This document shows positions 1-7,603 of a stretch of 18,019 bases of DNA, piece after piece. Position 1 is the first letter of the stretch. Each line of letters begins with the position of its first letter. The notes beneath the pieces were generated by a model. It was given only the letters and a program-made list of their open reading frames with translations, did no database searches and was not told the DNA's origin. Position numbers and translations under genes: made by a program. The stretch is from the NCBI GenBank assembly GCA_900757905.1, contig CAAEPN010000162.1, positions 1 through 18,019 on the forward strand, written 5' to 3'. The DNA is from Clostridia bacterium (lineage in GTDB: Bacteria > Bacillota > Clostridia > Oscillospirales > CAG-382).

Positions 1-339
1 AGCAAGGCGACACCGAACGGCAGATCGGCCAAAAACGCAAATGCATCCGCCACGGCCGGGAAAGCGGAATGTGTGCCGTTTGTACCGAAAAATACCGATA
101 TCAAGCTTGCGCCATCTCGCGCCCGTGCCGGACTTCTCGAAAATGCGCTGCTTTTAAACTTCTCCAACGATATCGATACGGTACTGCCGCTTTTACGCGG
201 AATTCTGCCGGCGATCGGATTTTCTGTCTATAATTTGTCCGGAAAAAGCGCTGCTTCTTATGCGGAATTTGAAAAAAGTTTAAAAATATCTGCCAAAATC
301 AGCAGTTTCCCGGAATTCAAGCACGTTGTTAACGAATGA
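1..339 (+). CDS. 3' end of an unidentified protein (partial)
   Basis: The reading frame is open from the first base of the window to a TGA at 337-339, so this is the C-terminal 112 residues of a gene that begins upstream. An internal GTG at 73 could be taken for a start, but it has no convincing ribosome binding site and the frame continues upstream of it. The first 25 or so residues are rich in Ala, Lys, Asn and Ser, like a flexible linker. The last 75 look like a small folded unit with alternating hydrophobic residues (a Leu-rich stretch, then a Gly-Phe-Ser-Val-Tyr strand). No signal peptide, membrane segment or catalytic motif is visible. I do not recognise the family. It is followed by about 100 bp of AT-rich DNA before the response regulator gene, and I see no clear terminator. 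Confidence 0.6.
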   Translation, partial: SKATPNGRSAKNANASATAGKAECVPFVPKNTDIKLAPSRARAGLLENALLLNFSNDIDTVLPLLRGILPAIGFSVYNLSGKSAASYAEFEKSLKISAKISSFPEFKHVVNE

Positions 340-387
340 AATATTATATATTTACTTTGCATTCACCATTTTTAATAAGAAATAGTA

Positions 388-393
388 TATAAT
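388..393 (+). promoter_or_regulatory. Candidate -10 element for the response regulator gene
   Basis: TATAAT lies in an AT-rich stretch, 54 bp before the ATG of the response regulator. The hexamer 17 bp upstream (ACCATT) is a poor -35, so the promoter is either weak or activator-dependent. The ribosome binding site GGAGG is at 432-436. Confidence 0.45.
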
Positions 394-446
394 TAACTCC
401 GGAAATGAAAAGTGTAAATTTTTTATAAAACGGAGGATAAAAGACA

Positions 447-1136
447 ATGGGCTACAAAATTCTTATTGCAGACGATGACACAAATATCTGCGACCTTTTG
501 AAGATTTATCTCGAAAACGAAGGCTATGAAACCGTTACCGCATACGACGGTATCAAGGCGCTCAGTGCTTTTAAGATCTACGAACCAGATCTTGTTCTTC
601 TCGACATTATGATGCCGCGCAAAGATGGCTGGCAGGTCTGCCGCGAGATCCGTGAAATGTCCTCCAAGCCGATCATTATGGTAACGGCAAAGGGCGAAGT
701 GTTCGACAAGGTGCTCGGTCTTGAGCTCGGCGCGGACGACTTCATCACCAAGCCTTTCGATATGAAGGAAGTATCTGCGCGCGTCAAAGCCGTGCTTCGC
801 CGCTATTCCGGCCACGATACCGACGACAGCGAAGTCATCAAGTTTGATAATCTTGAGATCAGCTTGCAGAAATACGAGCTTAAGCTCGCCGGCAAGCCGG
901 TGGATATTCCCCCGAAGGAATTGGAGCTTCTCTACTTCCTTACCTCCAACTACAACCGCGTTTTCACACGCGACCAGCTGCTTGACAAGGTTTGGGGCTT
1001 CGATTACCTCGGCGACAGCCGCACGGTGGATGTACACGTTAAGCGTCTTCGCGAAAAGTTAGAGGGCGTATCCGACAAGTGGACCATCAAGACCGTTTGG
1101 GGCGTCGGCTACAAGTTCGAGCTTCTCCAACAGTAA
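447..1136 (+). CDS. OmpR/PhoB-family response regulator (orphan in this window)
   Basis: This is a cytoplasmic transcription factor of 229 residues, the usual length for the family. Residues 1-120 are a receiver domain with the acidic pocket D9-D10-D11, phospho-acceptor D53 in a VLLDIMMP context, switch residue T80 and K102 in TKPF. Residues about 130-226 are a winged-helix DNA-binding domain with the typical TRDQLLDKVWG and RTVDVHVKRLREKL segments and a final VWGVGYKF wing. The ATG at 447 has GGAGG 10 bp upstream. No histidine kinase is adjacent: upstream is an unrelated partial gene, and downstream a terminator (1182-1217) isolates it from ruvA. Its partner kinase must lie elsewhere, or it may act on several signals. 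The domain assignment is secure; the regulon is unknown. It is one of two regulators in this window that could bind the TTTAAG-type repeats described below. Confidence 0.95.
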   Translation: MGYKILIADDDTNICDLLKIYLENEGYETVTAYDGIKALSAFKIYEPDLVLLDIMMPRKDGWQVCREIREMSSKPIIMVTAKGEVFDKVLGLELGADDFITKPFDMKEVSARVKAVLRRYSGHDTDDSEVIKFDNLEISLQKYELKLAGKPVDIPPKELELLYFLTSNYNRVFTRDQLLDKVWGFDYLGDSRTVDVHVKRLREKLEGVSDKWTIKTVWGVGYKFELLQQ

Positions 1137-1181
1137 GCAAAGTTTTTCCTCTTTTATTGTATATCCTTTTTTCAATTGCAG

Positions 1182-1217
1182 AAAAGCGTCTTCACAGAAA
1201 TGTGACGGCGCTTTTTT
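1182..1217 (+). terminator. Intrinsic terminator after the response regulator
   Basis: AAAAGCGTC-T-TCACA pairs with TGTGA-C-GGCGCTTTT around a GAAA tetraloop: 14 pairs (one G.T) and one mismatch. It is followed by a run of T to 1217. It lies 45 bp after the stop codon and before the ruvA promoter. Confidence 0.85.
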
Positions 1218-1248
1218 GCATGAAAAGCCGGAATCAGCTATCTTTTGC

Positions 1249-1277
1249 TTGACTTTTCGGCGTATATCGGTTAAAAT
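1249..1277 (+). promoter_or_regulatory. Sigma-A-type promoter for the ruvAB operon
   Basis: TTGACT at 1249-1254 and TAAAAT at 1272-1277 are separated by exactly 17 bp, each matching the consensus at 5 of 6 positions. The predicted start near 1284 gives a leader of about 40 nt before the ruvA ATG at 1326. Confidence 0.8.
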
Positions 1278-1325
1278 ATTATTATAGGGTTCGTGTACCC
1301 ATTTGATTGGCAGGGACGGTTTTGC

Positions 1326-1949
1326 ATGTATTATTATTTAAACGGAATTTTAGCGCTTTTAGAGCCTGACCGCGCGGTCATCGACTGCGGCGGCGTGGGT
1401 TACCTTGTTTCGATCACGCGCAAGACCTATGACAGTCTTGCCGCAGGCGGTGCGTTTAACGCGGCCGGAAACACACTCGGCAAGAACGCTAAGCTTTTCA
1501 CGTATTATGTCGTGCGCGAGGACGCCGCCGAATTATACGGCTTCTTTTCGGAGCGCGAACGCGACCTCTTCAAGTTGCTTATCGGCATTTCCGGCGTTGG
1601 GCCGAAGGCTGCGCTTGCCGTTTTGTCGGTGCTCTCGCCGGACGCTTTTGTCGCGGCGGTCGCCTCCCAGGACGCACGAGCTATTTCCGCTGCCCAAGGC
1701 GTAGGACTCAAATCCGCACAGAAAATCATTTTGGAGCTTAAAGACAAGCTTACCGATTGGGGCACGGTGATTGAGGACGCATCCGTCGGGAACGATACGC
1801 CGCAAGCCGGCAACGATATGTTTAAGGAAGCCGTCAATGCGCTTGTGGTTTTAGGCTATTCCCGCCAAGAGGCCATGACCGCTATCCGCAAGGCAAGCGG
1901 TACAACGCTTGAGGAACTGATTCGGTCGGCGCTCACAAAGCTGATGTAA
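1326..1949 (+). CDS. ruvA: Holliday junction branch migration protein RuvA
   Basis: RuvA binds the four-way Holliday junction and loads the RuvB motor during recombinational repair. The ATG at 1326 gives 207 residues beginning MYYYLNGIL, matching the normal family start. An in-frame GTG at 1293 would add 11 residues without precedent, while AGGGA at 1312-1316 is well placed for 1326. Domain I, an OB fold, covers about residues 1-65 and contains the family motif DCGGVGYLV. Domain II, about 68-140, has two helix-hairpin-helix motifs, GISGVGPKAALAVLS and GVGLKSAQKIILELKDKL. Domain III, about 160-207, is the small RuvB-contacting domain (ALVVLGYSRQEAMTAIRK). It is the first gene of a co-directional block, 19 bp before ruvB. 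ruvC is not in the window. Confidence 0.97.
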   Translation: MYYYLNGILALLEPDRAVIDCGGVGYLVSITRKTYDSLAAGGAFNAAGNTLGKNAKLFTYYVVREDAAELYGFFSERERDLFKLLIGISGVGPKAALAVLSVLSPDAFVAAVASQDARAISAAQGVGLKSAQKIILELKDKLTDWGTVIEDASVGNDTPQAGNDMFKEAVNALVVLGYSRQEAMTAIRKASGTTLEELIRSALTKLM

Positions 1950-1968
1950 TATTTAAGGATAGAAAAAC

Positions 1969-3093
1969 ATGATAAAAAGCAACAAAGACAAAAACTACGA
2001 CCAAGAGGAATTCGATTTTGAAAACCGAATCGTTTCCTCTTCGGAAACGCCGGAGGACTACGAAGCCGAGATCTCCCTTCGTCCGAAAACCTTAAACGAT
2101 TACGTCGGGCAGAAGAAGATCAAGGAAAAGCTCGCCATTTCCATGCAGGCGGCAAAAATGCGCGGCGAAGCGCTTGACCACATTCTGCTTCACGGGCCGC
2201 CCGGACTGGGCAAGACCACCCTTTCGACCATTATTGCCGCCGAAATGGGTGTGGATATCCGCATTACGTCCGGCCCGGCCATCGAAAAACCGGGTGTGCT
2301 GGCGGCGCTGCTTACCAACCTAAAGCCGATGGACATTCTGTTTATCGATGAGATTCACCGTCTGCCGCGCCAGGTCGAAGAGATCCTATATCCGGCCATG
2401 GAGGATTACAACCTCGATATTATCACCGGAAAAGGGCCGTCTGCGCGGAGCATCCGTCTGCCGCTGCCGCCGTTTACGCTTGTGGGAGCGACCACACGTG
2501 CCGGACAGCTTTCTTCGCCGCTTCGCGACCGTTTCGGCAACCTCTACCGGCTCGAATTGTACACGCCGGAGGAGTTGTGCGACATTGTCTGCCGCAGTGC
2601 GGACATTTTGGGCGTGACGGCACATCCGGACGGCGCCTATGAGATCGCACGCCGTTCGCGCGGCACGCCGCGTATCGCCAATCGCATGTTAAAGCGCGTG
2701 CGCGATTATGCGCAGGTCAAGGCCGACGGCGTTATCACAAAGCAAGTCGCGTCCGACGCATTGGATATGCTTGAAGTGGACGAGTTAGGACTTGACATGA
2801 CTGACCGCCGGATGCTGGCAGCCATTATCGAATTTTTCGACGGCGGCCCGGTGGGATTGGAAACGCTTGCCTCTACGATCGGCGAAGAAGCCGTGACGCT
2901 TGAGGATGTTTACGAGCCGTATCTGTTGCAGCTCGGCTTTCTCAACCGCACGCCGCGCGGCCGATGCGCCACACGCGGTGCCTATGAGCATCTCGGCTTT
3001 GCCTATCCCGAACGGCTTGACTGCAAGACATCTGCAAAATCCGAAAAGGTGCAGAATGCAACGCTGTTTGACAGCGACGACAGTAAGGAATAA
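1969..3093 (+). CDS. ruvB: Holliday junction branch migration ATPase RuvB
   Basis: This is the hexameric AAA+ motor that pulls DNA through RuvA-bound junctions. The protein has 374 residues, slightly longer than the usual 330-350 because of a charged N-terminal lead of about 30 residues and a C-terminal tail of about 30 residues after the winged helix. Visible motifs are the N-terminal SLRPKTLNDYVGQ, Walker A GPPGLGKT (76-83), Walker B LFIDEI (124-129), sensor/signature GATTRAG (173-179), and RDRFG (186-190) with its arginine. The C-terminal winged helix contains GGPVGLETLA and LGFLNRTPRGR. AAGGAT at 1955-1960 is the ribosome binding site. The gene lies between ruvA and rbgA with short gaps (19 and 6 bp), consistent with one transcript. 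Confidence 0.98.
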   Translation: MIKSNKDKNYDQEEFDFENRIVSSSETPEDYEAEISLRPKTLNDYVGQKKIKEKLAISMQAAKMRGEALDHILLHGPPGLGKTTLSTIIAAEMGVDIRITSGPAIEKPGVLAALLTNLKPMDILFIDEIHRLPRQVEEILYPAMEDYNLDIITGKGPSARSIRLPLPPFTLVGATTRAGQLSSPLRDRFGNLYRLELYTPEELCDIVCRSADILGVTAHPDGAYEIARRSRGTPRIANRMLKRVRDYAQVKADGVITKQVASDALDMLEVDELGLDMTDRRMLAAIIEFFDGGPVGLETLASTIGEEAVTLEDVYEPYLLQLGFLNRTPRGRCATRGAYEHLGFAYPERLDCKTSAKSEKVQNATLFDSDDSKE

Positions 3094-3099
3094 CAAAAC

Positions 3100-4215
3100 A
3101 TGGTACAAAAAAAGAAGCCGGGTAAGACCGGCACAAAAGCCGCGAAAGGCGCGAAAAACTACGGTGCGCGTCCCTACGCAAAACCGGGCGGCACGAAAAG
3201 CGATAAAGGCGCGCCAAATGCAAAGCCGTATCACAAGCGGCCGCGCGTCATTACCGACAGCGCCACCGGTGCGGCTCTTGACGTAGATAAACGCCCGAAA
3301 AAGGCAAAAAACAAGGATTCCGAGCGAAAGGCGACCACCGGAAGTGAGCTTGCGCGCGCTATCCAGTGGTTTCCGGGTCACATGACCAAGGCAATCCGTG
3401 AAATTGGCGAAAGTCTCGCCATGGTGGATATCGCCATCGAGCTTTGCGACGCACGAATCCCGGTCTCCAGCCGCAATCCGAATATCGAAAAGATTCTCGG
3501 CGGCAAGCCGTATATTACGCTGATGAATAAATCCTCGCTTGCCGACCCGAACGCCATTGCACGCTGGAAAGAATACTTTGCCGCGCAGGGCAAGACGGTC
3601 ATCTTTACCGACTGTGTGACCGGAACGGGCATTTGTGAGATACTTCCGGCTATCCGCGAAGCCTTAAAAGAAAAGCTCGCCGCTTACGAAAGACGCGGCA
3701 TGCGCCGTTTACCCAGAGCCATGATCTTAGGTGTGACCAATTCCGGCAAATCTACGCTTATCAATAAATTATACGGTTCGCGCAAAGCCAAGGCGCAGGA
3801 TAAAGCCGGTGTTACGCGTTCCCAACAATGGGTCACGGTCGAGGGCAGCATTGACCTTCTTGACACGCCCGGCATTCTGTGGCCGAAGTTCGACGACGAA
3901 ACAGTCGGACTTCATCTGGCTTACACGGGTGCTATCCGCGACGAAATTTTGGATACCGAAGAGATCGCGGTGCTTTTGTGTAGAGAATTATTTGAAAAAT
4001 ATCCGAATCTCATGATGCAGCGTTTCAAGCTGTCTGCCGAGGACGTGAACGATCGGCAGCCGTTCGAAATATTCGAAGCCATCGGCCGCGCCCGTTCGCT
4101 TCTCATTTCCGGCGGCGAGGTGGACACGCTGCGCACGGCGCGCATGCTTATCGATGAATTCCGCGACGGCAAAATCGGGCGTATCACGCTCGAATGGCCG
4201 GAAACCGCAAAATAA
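3100..4215 (+). CDS. ylqF: Ribosome biogenesis GTPase RbgA/YlqF
   Basis: This is a circularly permuted GTPase that helps late assembly of the 50S ribosomal subunit. The family signature IQWFPGHM is at residues 88-95, and the GTPase motifs come in permuted order: G4-like NKSSLAD (143-149), then the P-loop GVTNSGKST (211-219), then G3 DTPG (255-258), and a C-terminal helical domain. Two things are unusual. Residues 1-87 form a Lys/Ala/Gly-rich basic extension absent from the Bacillus subtilis protein, which begins almost directly at the IQWFPGHM motif. Also, the guanine-specificity NKxD motif reads NKSS. The ATG at 3100 is supported by AAGGA about 10 bp upstream inside the end of ruvB, and no other ATG occurs before residue 94. 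The family assignment is firm. Confidence 0.93.
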   Translation: MVQKKKPGKTGTKAAKGAKNYGARPYAKPGGTKSDKGAPNAKPYHKRPRVITDSATGAALDVDKRPKKAKNKDSERKATTGSELARAIQWFPGHMTKAIREIGESLAMVDIAIELCDARIPVSSRNPNIEKILGGKPYITLMNKSSLADPNAIARWKEYFAAQGKTVIFTDCVTGTGICEILPAIREALKEKLAAYERRGMRRLPRAMILGVTNSGKSTLINKLYGSRKAKAQDKAGVTRSQQWVTVEGSIDLLDTPGILWPKFDDETVGLHLAYTGAIRDEILDTEEIAVLLCRELFEKYPNLMMQRFKLSAEDVNDRQPFEIFEAIGRARSLLISGGEVDTLRTARMLIDEFRDGKIGRITLEWPETAK

Positions 4216-4242
4216 CGTTCCAAAAAGAAAGGACGCATGAAT

Positions 4243-5706
4243 ATGAAAATCTACTCTTTTCCCGAAAATTATGAGAAAGTTTCCGACGCGTTTTCGGTCG
4301 TAACCGAAAGCGGCGAAAAGATCGGCGTTTACGGCTGCGATGTGTCGGCGTTTCCGCTCAATCAGGTTTGGCCGGGTTACCAACGCCCGTTTGAACAGAC
4401 TGAACCGACCTCTTTTGCCATGTTCGGCTCGGACGGTGAAGCAACACTTGTCATTACGCCCAAAGAATCGTTTGAAAGCGTGACGGTTCGTCCGCTCGAC
4501 AAAGCTGTCAAGCCGGAAATAAAGGACGGCAAGGTCACGGTTACGCTGCCGGGTGCAGGTCAGTATTCCGTCGAGTTTGACGATATGCACCATGTGCTTA
4601 CCGTTTTTGTTGACCCGGAAAAGGATTTCGGAATCGATGAAAACGACGAAAATGTTCTGTATTTTGCTTCCGGTGTGCATTATTCCGAAGAGATAACGGC
4701 GCTCGACGATAACGAAACGGTCTATTTTGCGCCCGGTTCGGTCGTTTACGGCGGCTTTTCCGCGTCGGAAAAGAAAAATATCCGCGTACTCGGCTACGGT
4801 ATTTTGGATAATTCCAGCATCGAGCGCGGCAAAGGCTCTCCGATTGCCTTTTCCCACTGCGAAAACGTGTGGGTGGAGGGCATTACCATTGTCAATTCCT
4901 CCTCGTGGACGGCGCATTTTGCAGGCTGCACCAACGTGACCGTCGATAATATCAAGCTTATCGGCATGTGGCGTTACAATTCCGACGGCTGCGATTTCAC
5001 CAACTGCACCAACGCTGTGCTTCGCAACAGCTACTTGCGCAACTACGACGACTGTATCGTCATCAAAGGTCTTGCCGGCAACACCACGCTTCCGGTGCGC
5101 AACATCTATGCCGAAAACTGTGTGCTGTGGTGCGATTGGGGACGTGCCATGGAGATCGGCGCGGAGACCTGTGCGCCCACCATTTCGGATATCTGCTTCA
5201 AAAACATCCATGTCATTCATGGCGATTCGGTCATGATGGACATTCAGCACGGCGACCATGCCGATGTGTCGAATATTCGTTTTGAGAATATCTATACCGA
5301 ATACACCGCCAAAGCCATGGCCGGCAAATTGCAGACCTCGCGCGATGAAGTCTACGTCAATCCCAATGAAAAGCATATGCCGCTTTTATTTACCATTCTC
5401 ACCATCCACACCATGTGGTCGCACGACGATGTGACCGGCAACATTTCGGGTGTCCGCTTTAAGAATATTTACGTCATCACCGAGGACGGCCGCATTCCGC
5501 CGTCCAACATTGCAGCCGCTGCCGATAATACCGAAATTTCGGACATCTTCTTTGAGAATATCTTTGTCAACGGCGTAAAGCAGTGCGATAAGAAAGCGCT
5601 CGGCATCGACGCCGGAAGCACCTCCGACCTTCCCGAATCGCTCATTGTCGGCGACGGCGACGCACCCAAAAAAGGCGGCGTTGTCAAAAACGTCGTCTTG
5701 GGTTAA
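4243..5706 (+). CDS. GH28-like right-handed beta-helix protein (putative intracellular glycosidase)
   Basis: The protein has 487 residues if started at the second ATG (4243). The GGA at 4231-4233 is 3 bp from the ATG at 4237, which is too close, but about 9 bp from 4243, so I prefer 4243. Residue numbers here count from 4237. After a beta-rich N-terminal region (1-140) comes a parallel beta-helix of repeated N-V-x-V-x-N-I-type turns, as in GH28 pectin-degrading enzymes. GH28-type acidic motifs are visible as NSDGCD (248-253) and YDDCIVIKG (270-278). Where polygalacturonases carry the Gly-His-Gly motif, this protein has WGRAMEIGAET (301-311). There is no signal peptide or membrane segment, so it should act in the cytoplasm, perhaps on imported oligosaccharides. 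It sits between rbgA and a phosphoesterase gene, 4 bp from the latter. Substrate unknown. Confidence 0.75.
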   Translation: MKIYSFPENYEKVSDAFSVVTESGEKIGVYGCDVSAFPLNQVWPGYQRPFEQTEPTSFAMFGSDGEATLVITPKESFESVTVRPLDKAVKPEIKDGKVTVTLPGAGQYSVEFDDMHHVLTVFVDPEKDFGIDENDENVLYFASGVHYSEEITALDDNETVYFAPGSVVYGGFSASEKKNIRVLGYGILDNSSIERGKGSPIAFSHCENVWVEGITIVNSSSWTAHFAGCTNVTVDNIKLIGMWRYNSDGCDFTNCTNAVLRNSYLRNYDDCIVIKGLAGNTTLPVRNIYAENCVLWCDWGRAMEIGAETCAPTISDICFKNIHVIHGDSVMMDIQHGDHADVSNIRFENIYTEYTAKAMAGKLQTSRDEVYVNPNEKHMPLLFTILTIHTMWSHDDVTGNISGVRFKNIYVITEDGRIPPSNIAAAADNTEISDIFFENIFVNGVKQCDKKALGIDAGSTSDLPESLIVGDGDAPKKGGVVKNVVLG

Positions 5707-5710
5707 GTGT

Positions 5711-6547
5711 ATGTCCTTATTAAAGTTTCTTCTTATTCTTGCCGCCGCAGGAGTCCTTCTTGCGGCGGTCGGCCTTTTCTTTTCGTTAAAGCTTGCCGTG
5801 CGGCACTATACGCTTGCAAGCGCAAAGCTCCGCGGCCCAAAGACGCTTCGCATGGCGCTCATTTCCGACCTTCATGCAAGGCGCTACGGCAAAAAGCAGG
5901 AAAAGTTGGCTGAAATTCTTCGCGCCGAAAAGCCGGATCTTCTTCTGTTCGCCGGCGACGTGGTGGCGGAGGATAAGGACCGCACACCGGCGCTTGAGCT
6001 TCTTGACGCGCTCGGAAAGAATTACCCTTGCTTTTATGTGACGGGCAACCATGAATACCGTTCCGGCAAGCCGGAGGAGGTACGAGAAATTGTACGTTCC
6101 TACGGACTTACGGTGTTGTGCGGCGAATCGGTGTTGTTCGATACCGAGTGCGGAAAGATTCGGATCGCCGGGATCGACGATATGCAGGAGGCCGGCTTTG
6201 ACGGCGTGCTTGCGCAGGCAAAAGCGGCGCTTGAGGGCGAAAAAAGCGTTTTCACGGTGTTTTTGTGTCATCATCCGGAGCTTCCGGTCTGCCTTGCAAA
6301 AGAGCACGGTCTGTTTTTCGACCTTGCCGTTTCGGGACATGCCCACGGCGGTCAATGGCGGCTGCCGGGCGTTATCAACGGTTTGTATGCGCCGCACCAA
6401 GGATTGTTTCCGAAGTATGCCGGCGGTTTTTACGATTTGGGCGAAGAGCGGACGCTTATCGTCGGCCGCGGACTTGCAGGAAATCTTCCTATTCCGCGCC
6501 TATTTAATCCGCCGGAGCTTGTTATTATCGATGTGAAGCCGGCGTAA
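5711..6547 (+). CDS. Membrane-anchored calcineurin-like metallophosphoesterase (YkuE/YaeI type)
   Basis: The ATG at 5711 gives 278 residues beginning with one hydrophobic segment (about residues 4-28). The protein is therefore probably tethered to the membrane, with the catalytic domain most likely outside. The frame is open further upstream (from 5645), but that would bury the hydrophobic anchor behind residues encoded within the previous gene. The two-metal phosphoesterase signature is complete: SDLH (52-55), AGDVV (81-85), GNHE (112-115), CHHPE (186-190) and GHAHGGQ (209-215). Relatives act on phospholipid or lipid-linked phosphate esters, but the substrate here cannot be read from sequence. 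It starts 4 bp after the GH28-like gene, has only a weak ribosome binding site, and is probably translated by coupling. It is the last gene of the ruvA-led block. Confidence 0.85.
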   Translation: MSLLKFLLILAAAGVLLAAVGLFFSLKLAVRHYTLASAKLRGPKTLRMALISDLHARRYGKKQEKLAEILRAEKPDLLLFAGDVVAEDKDRTPALELLDALGKNYPCFYVTGNHEYRSGKPEEVREIVRSYGLTVLCGESVLFDTECGKIRIAGIDDMQEAGFDGVLAQAKAALEGEKSVFTVFLCHHPELPVCLAKEHGLFFDLAVSGHAHGGQWRLPGVINGLYAPHQGLFPKYAGGFYDLGEERTLIVGRGLAGNLPIPRLFNPPELVIIDVKPA

Positions 6548-6600
6548 TGCGAAAATTTACATAAAATGCGACGTATCGTTATGCGTGAACCGATTTTTCA

Positions 6601-6609
6601 TGCTATAAT
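6601..6609 (+). promoter_or_regulatory. Extended -10 promoter for the EamA transporter
   Basis: TGCTATAAT combines a perfect TATAAT (6604-6609) with the TGn extension, which commonly compensates for a weak -35. The upstream hexamers (for example TTATGC at 6579-6584) are poor. The start would be near 6616, giving a leader of about 40 nt. No terminator for the upstream block was found between 6548 and 6600. Confidence 0.6.
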
Positions 6610-6657
6610 GGCTCAAAATTTTATTTATCCATTCTGGCGAAAGGCGCGTGTCAGGCC

Positions 6658-7602
6658 ATGAAAAACAAACCGACTTCGATCCTCATTCTCTTTTTGACCG
6701 CTATCATCTGGGGCTTTGCCTTTGTGGCACAGGTCTCCGGCGGCGCAAGCCTTGGAACGTTTTACTATAACGGGATCCGTTTTCTTCTCGGCGCGGTGTC
6801 GCTCATTCCGGTGATTCTCATTTTCGAGCGAGGCGAAAAAGGAAAAAACAAAATTACATATCTTGCCGGTGTGGCAGCCGGCGTTATTCTCTTTACGGCG
6901 GCAAATCTCCAGCAATGGGGTATCAACATTACCGGCAGCTCCGGAAAAGCCGGCTTTTTAACGGCGCTTTACACCGTTATCGTACCGATCTTTTCAGCGG
7001 TTTTCCTAAAAAAACGCACCAATCGCAACACTTGGTTCGGCGCGATTTTGGCGTTAATCGGACTGTTTCTCATCCTGTCGGGCAGTATGTCGTCGGGCGA
7101 TACGCCGTTTTTCGCGGTCATGCTGAAGATCATGACCGGCGGCAAGACCTTCGGCGGCACGCTTACGGTGGGATTCGGCGATGTGATACTTCTGTTATGC
7201 GCCGTGGCGTTTGCCGTGCATATCGTGTTTATTGATTATTTCGGCGGTTCGATTAGTCCGCTTCGCTTCTCCTGCACTCAGTTTTTCACGGTCGGTCTTA
7301 TCAGCCTTGTGGTGGCGCTCTTTACCGAAACCATTACGGCCAATGCCGTCCAGGACGCGTTAATTCCGCTTTTATATGGCGGTATCATGTCCACCGGTGT
7401 GGCCTACACCTTGCAGACCATCGGACAGCGCGGTACGCATCCCACCGTTTCGGCTATCATTCTTTCGACCGAATCCATGTTTGCCGCAATTGGCGGTGCG
7501 CTCTTATTAAACGAACGCATGACGATTGGCGGCTATATCGGCTGCGCTGTGATCTTGGTCGGCATTATGATCGCACAGCTTCCGACCGGAAAACGCTCTT
7601 AG
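6658..7602 (+). CDS. EamA-family (drug/metabolite transporter) membrane protein
   Basis: The protein has 314 residues and about ten hydrophobic segments arranged as two EamA repeats. The first covers about residues 5-145, starting with ILFLTAIIWGFAFVAQ and including the Y-x-G-I-R-F-L-L-G segment. The second covers about 175-310, including YTLQTIGQRGTHPTVSAIIL and an ESMFAAIGGALLLNE segment that is very typical of the family. These are inner-membrane exporters or exchangers of amino acids or other small metabolites; the substrate cannot be predicted. The ATG at 6658 has GAAAGG at 6639-6644, somewhat far (13 bp) but the best available. A loop insertion of about 30 residues (GDTPFFAVMLKIMTGGKTFGG) separates the two halves. 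The gene ends 1 bp from the end of the convergent vanZ-like gene, so there is no room for a terminator. Confidence 0.9.
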   Translation: MKNKPTSILILFLTAIIWGFAFVAQVSGGASLGTFYYNGIRFLLGAVSLIPVILIFERGEKGKNKITYLAGVAAGVILFTAANLQQWGINITGSSGKAGFLTALYTVIVPIFSAVFLKKRTNRNTWFGAILALIGLFLILSGSMSSGDTPFFAVMLKIMTGGKTFGGTLTVGFGDVILLLCAVAFAVHIVFIDYFGGSISPLRFSCTQFFTVGLISLVVALFTETITANAVQDALIPLLYGGIMSTGVAYTLQTIGQRGTHPTVSAIILSTESMFAAIGGALLLNERMTIGGYIGCAVILVGIMIAQLPTGKRS

Positions 7603-7603
7603 C

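Noticed and set aside
423..1037. 204-residue minus-strand open frame opposite the response regulator
   Set aside because: Antisense shadow of a gene with complete receiver and winged-helix motifs.
3988..5376. 462-residue open frame on the minus strand opposite rbgA and the GH28-like gene
   Set aside because: The plus-strand genes have clear family motifs; the antisense product is rich in His/Arg/Val/Asp without domains, as expected from codon bias, and has no ribosome binding site or promoter.
5786..6400. 204-residue minus-strand frame opposite the phosphoesterase
   Set aside because: All phosphoesterase metal motifs are on the plus strand; the antisense frame has no recognisable feature.
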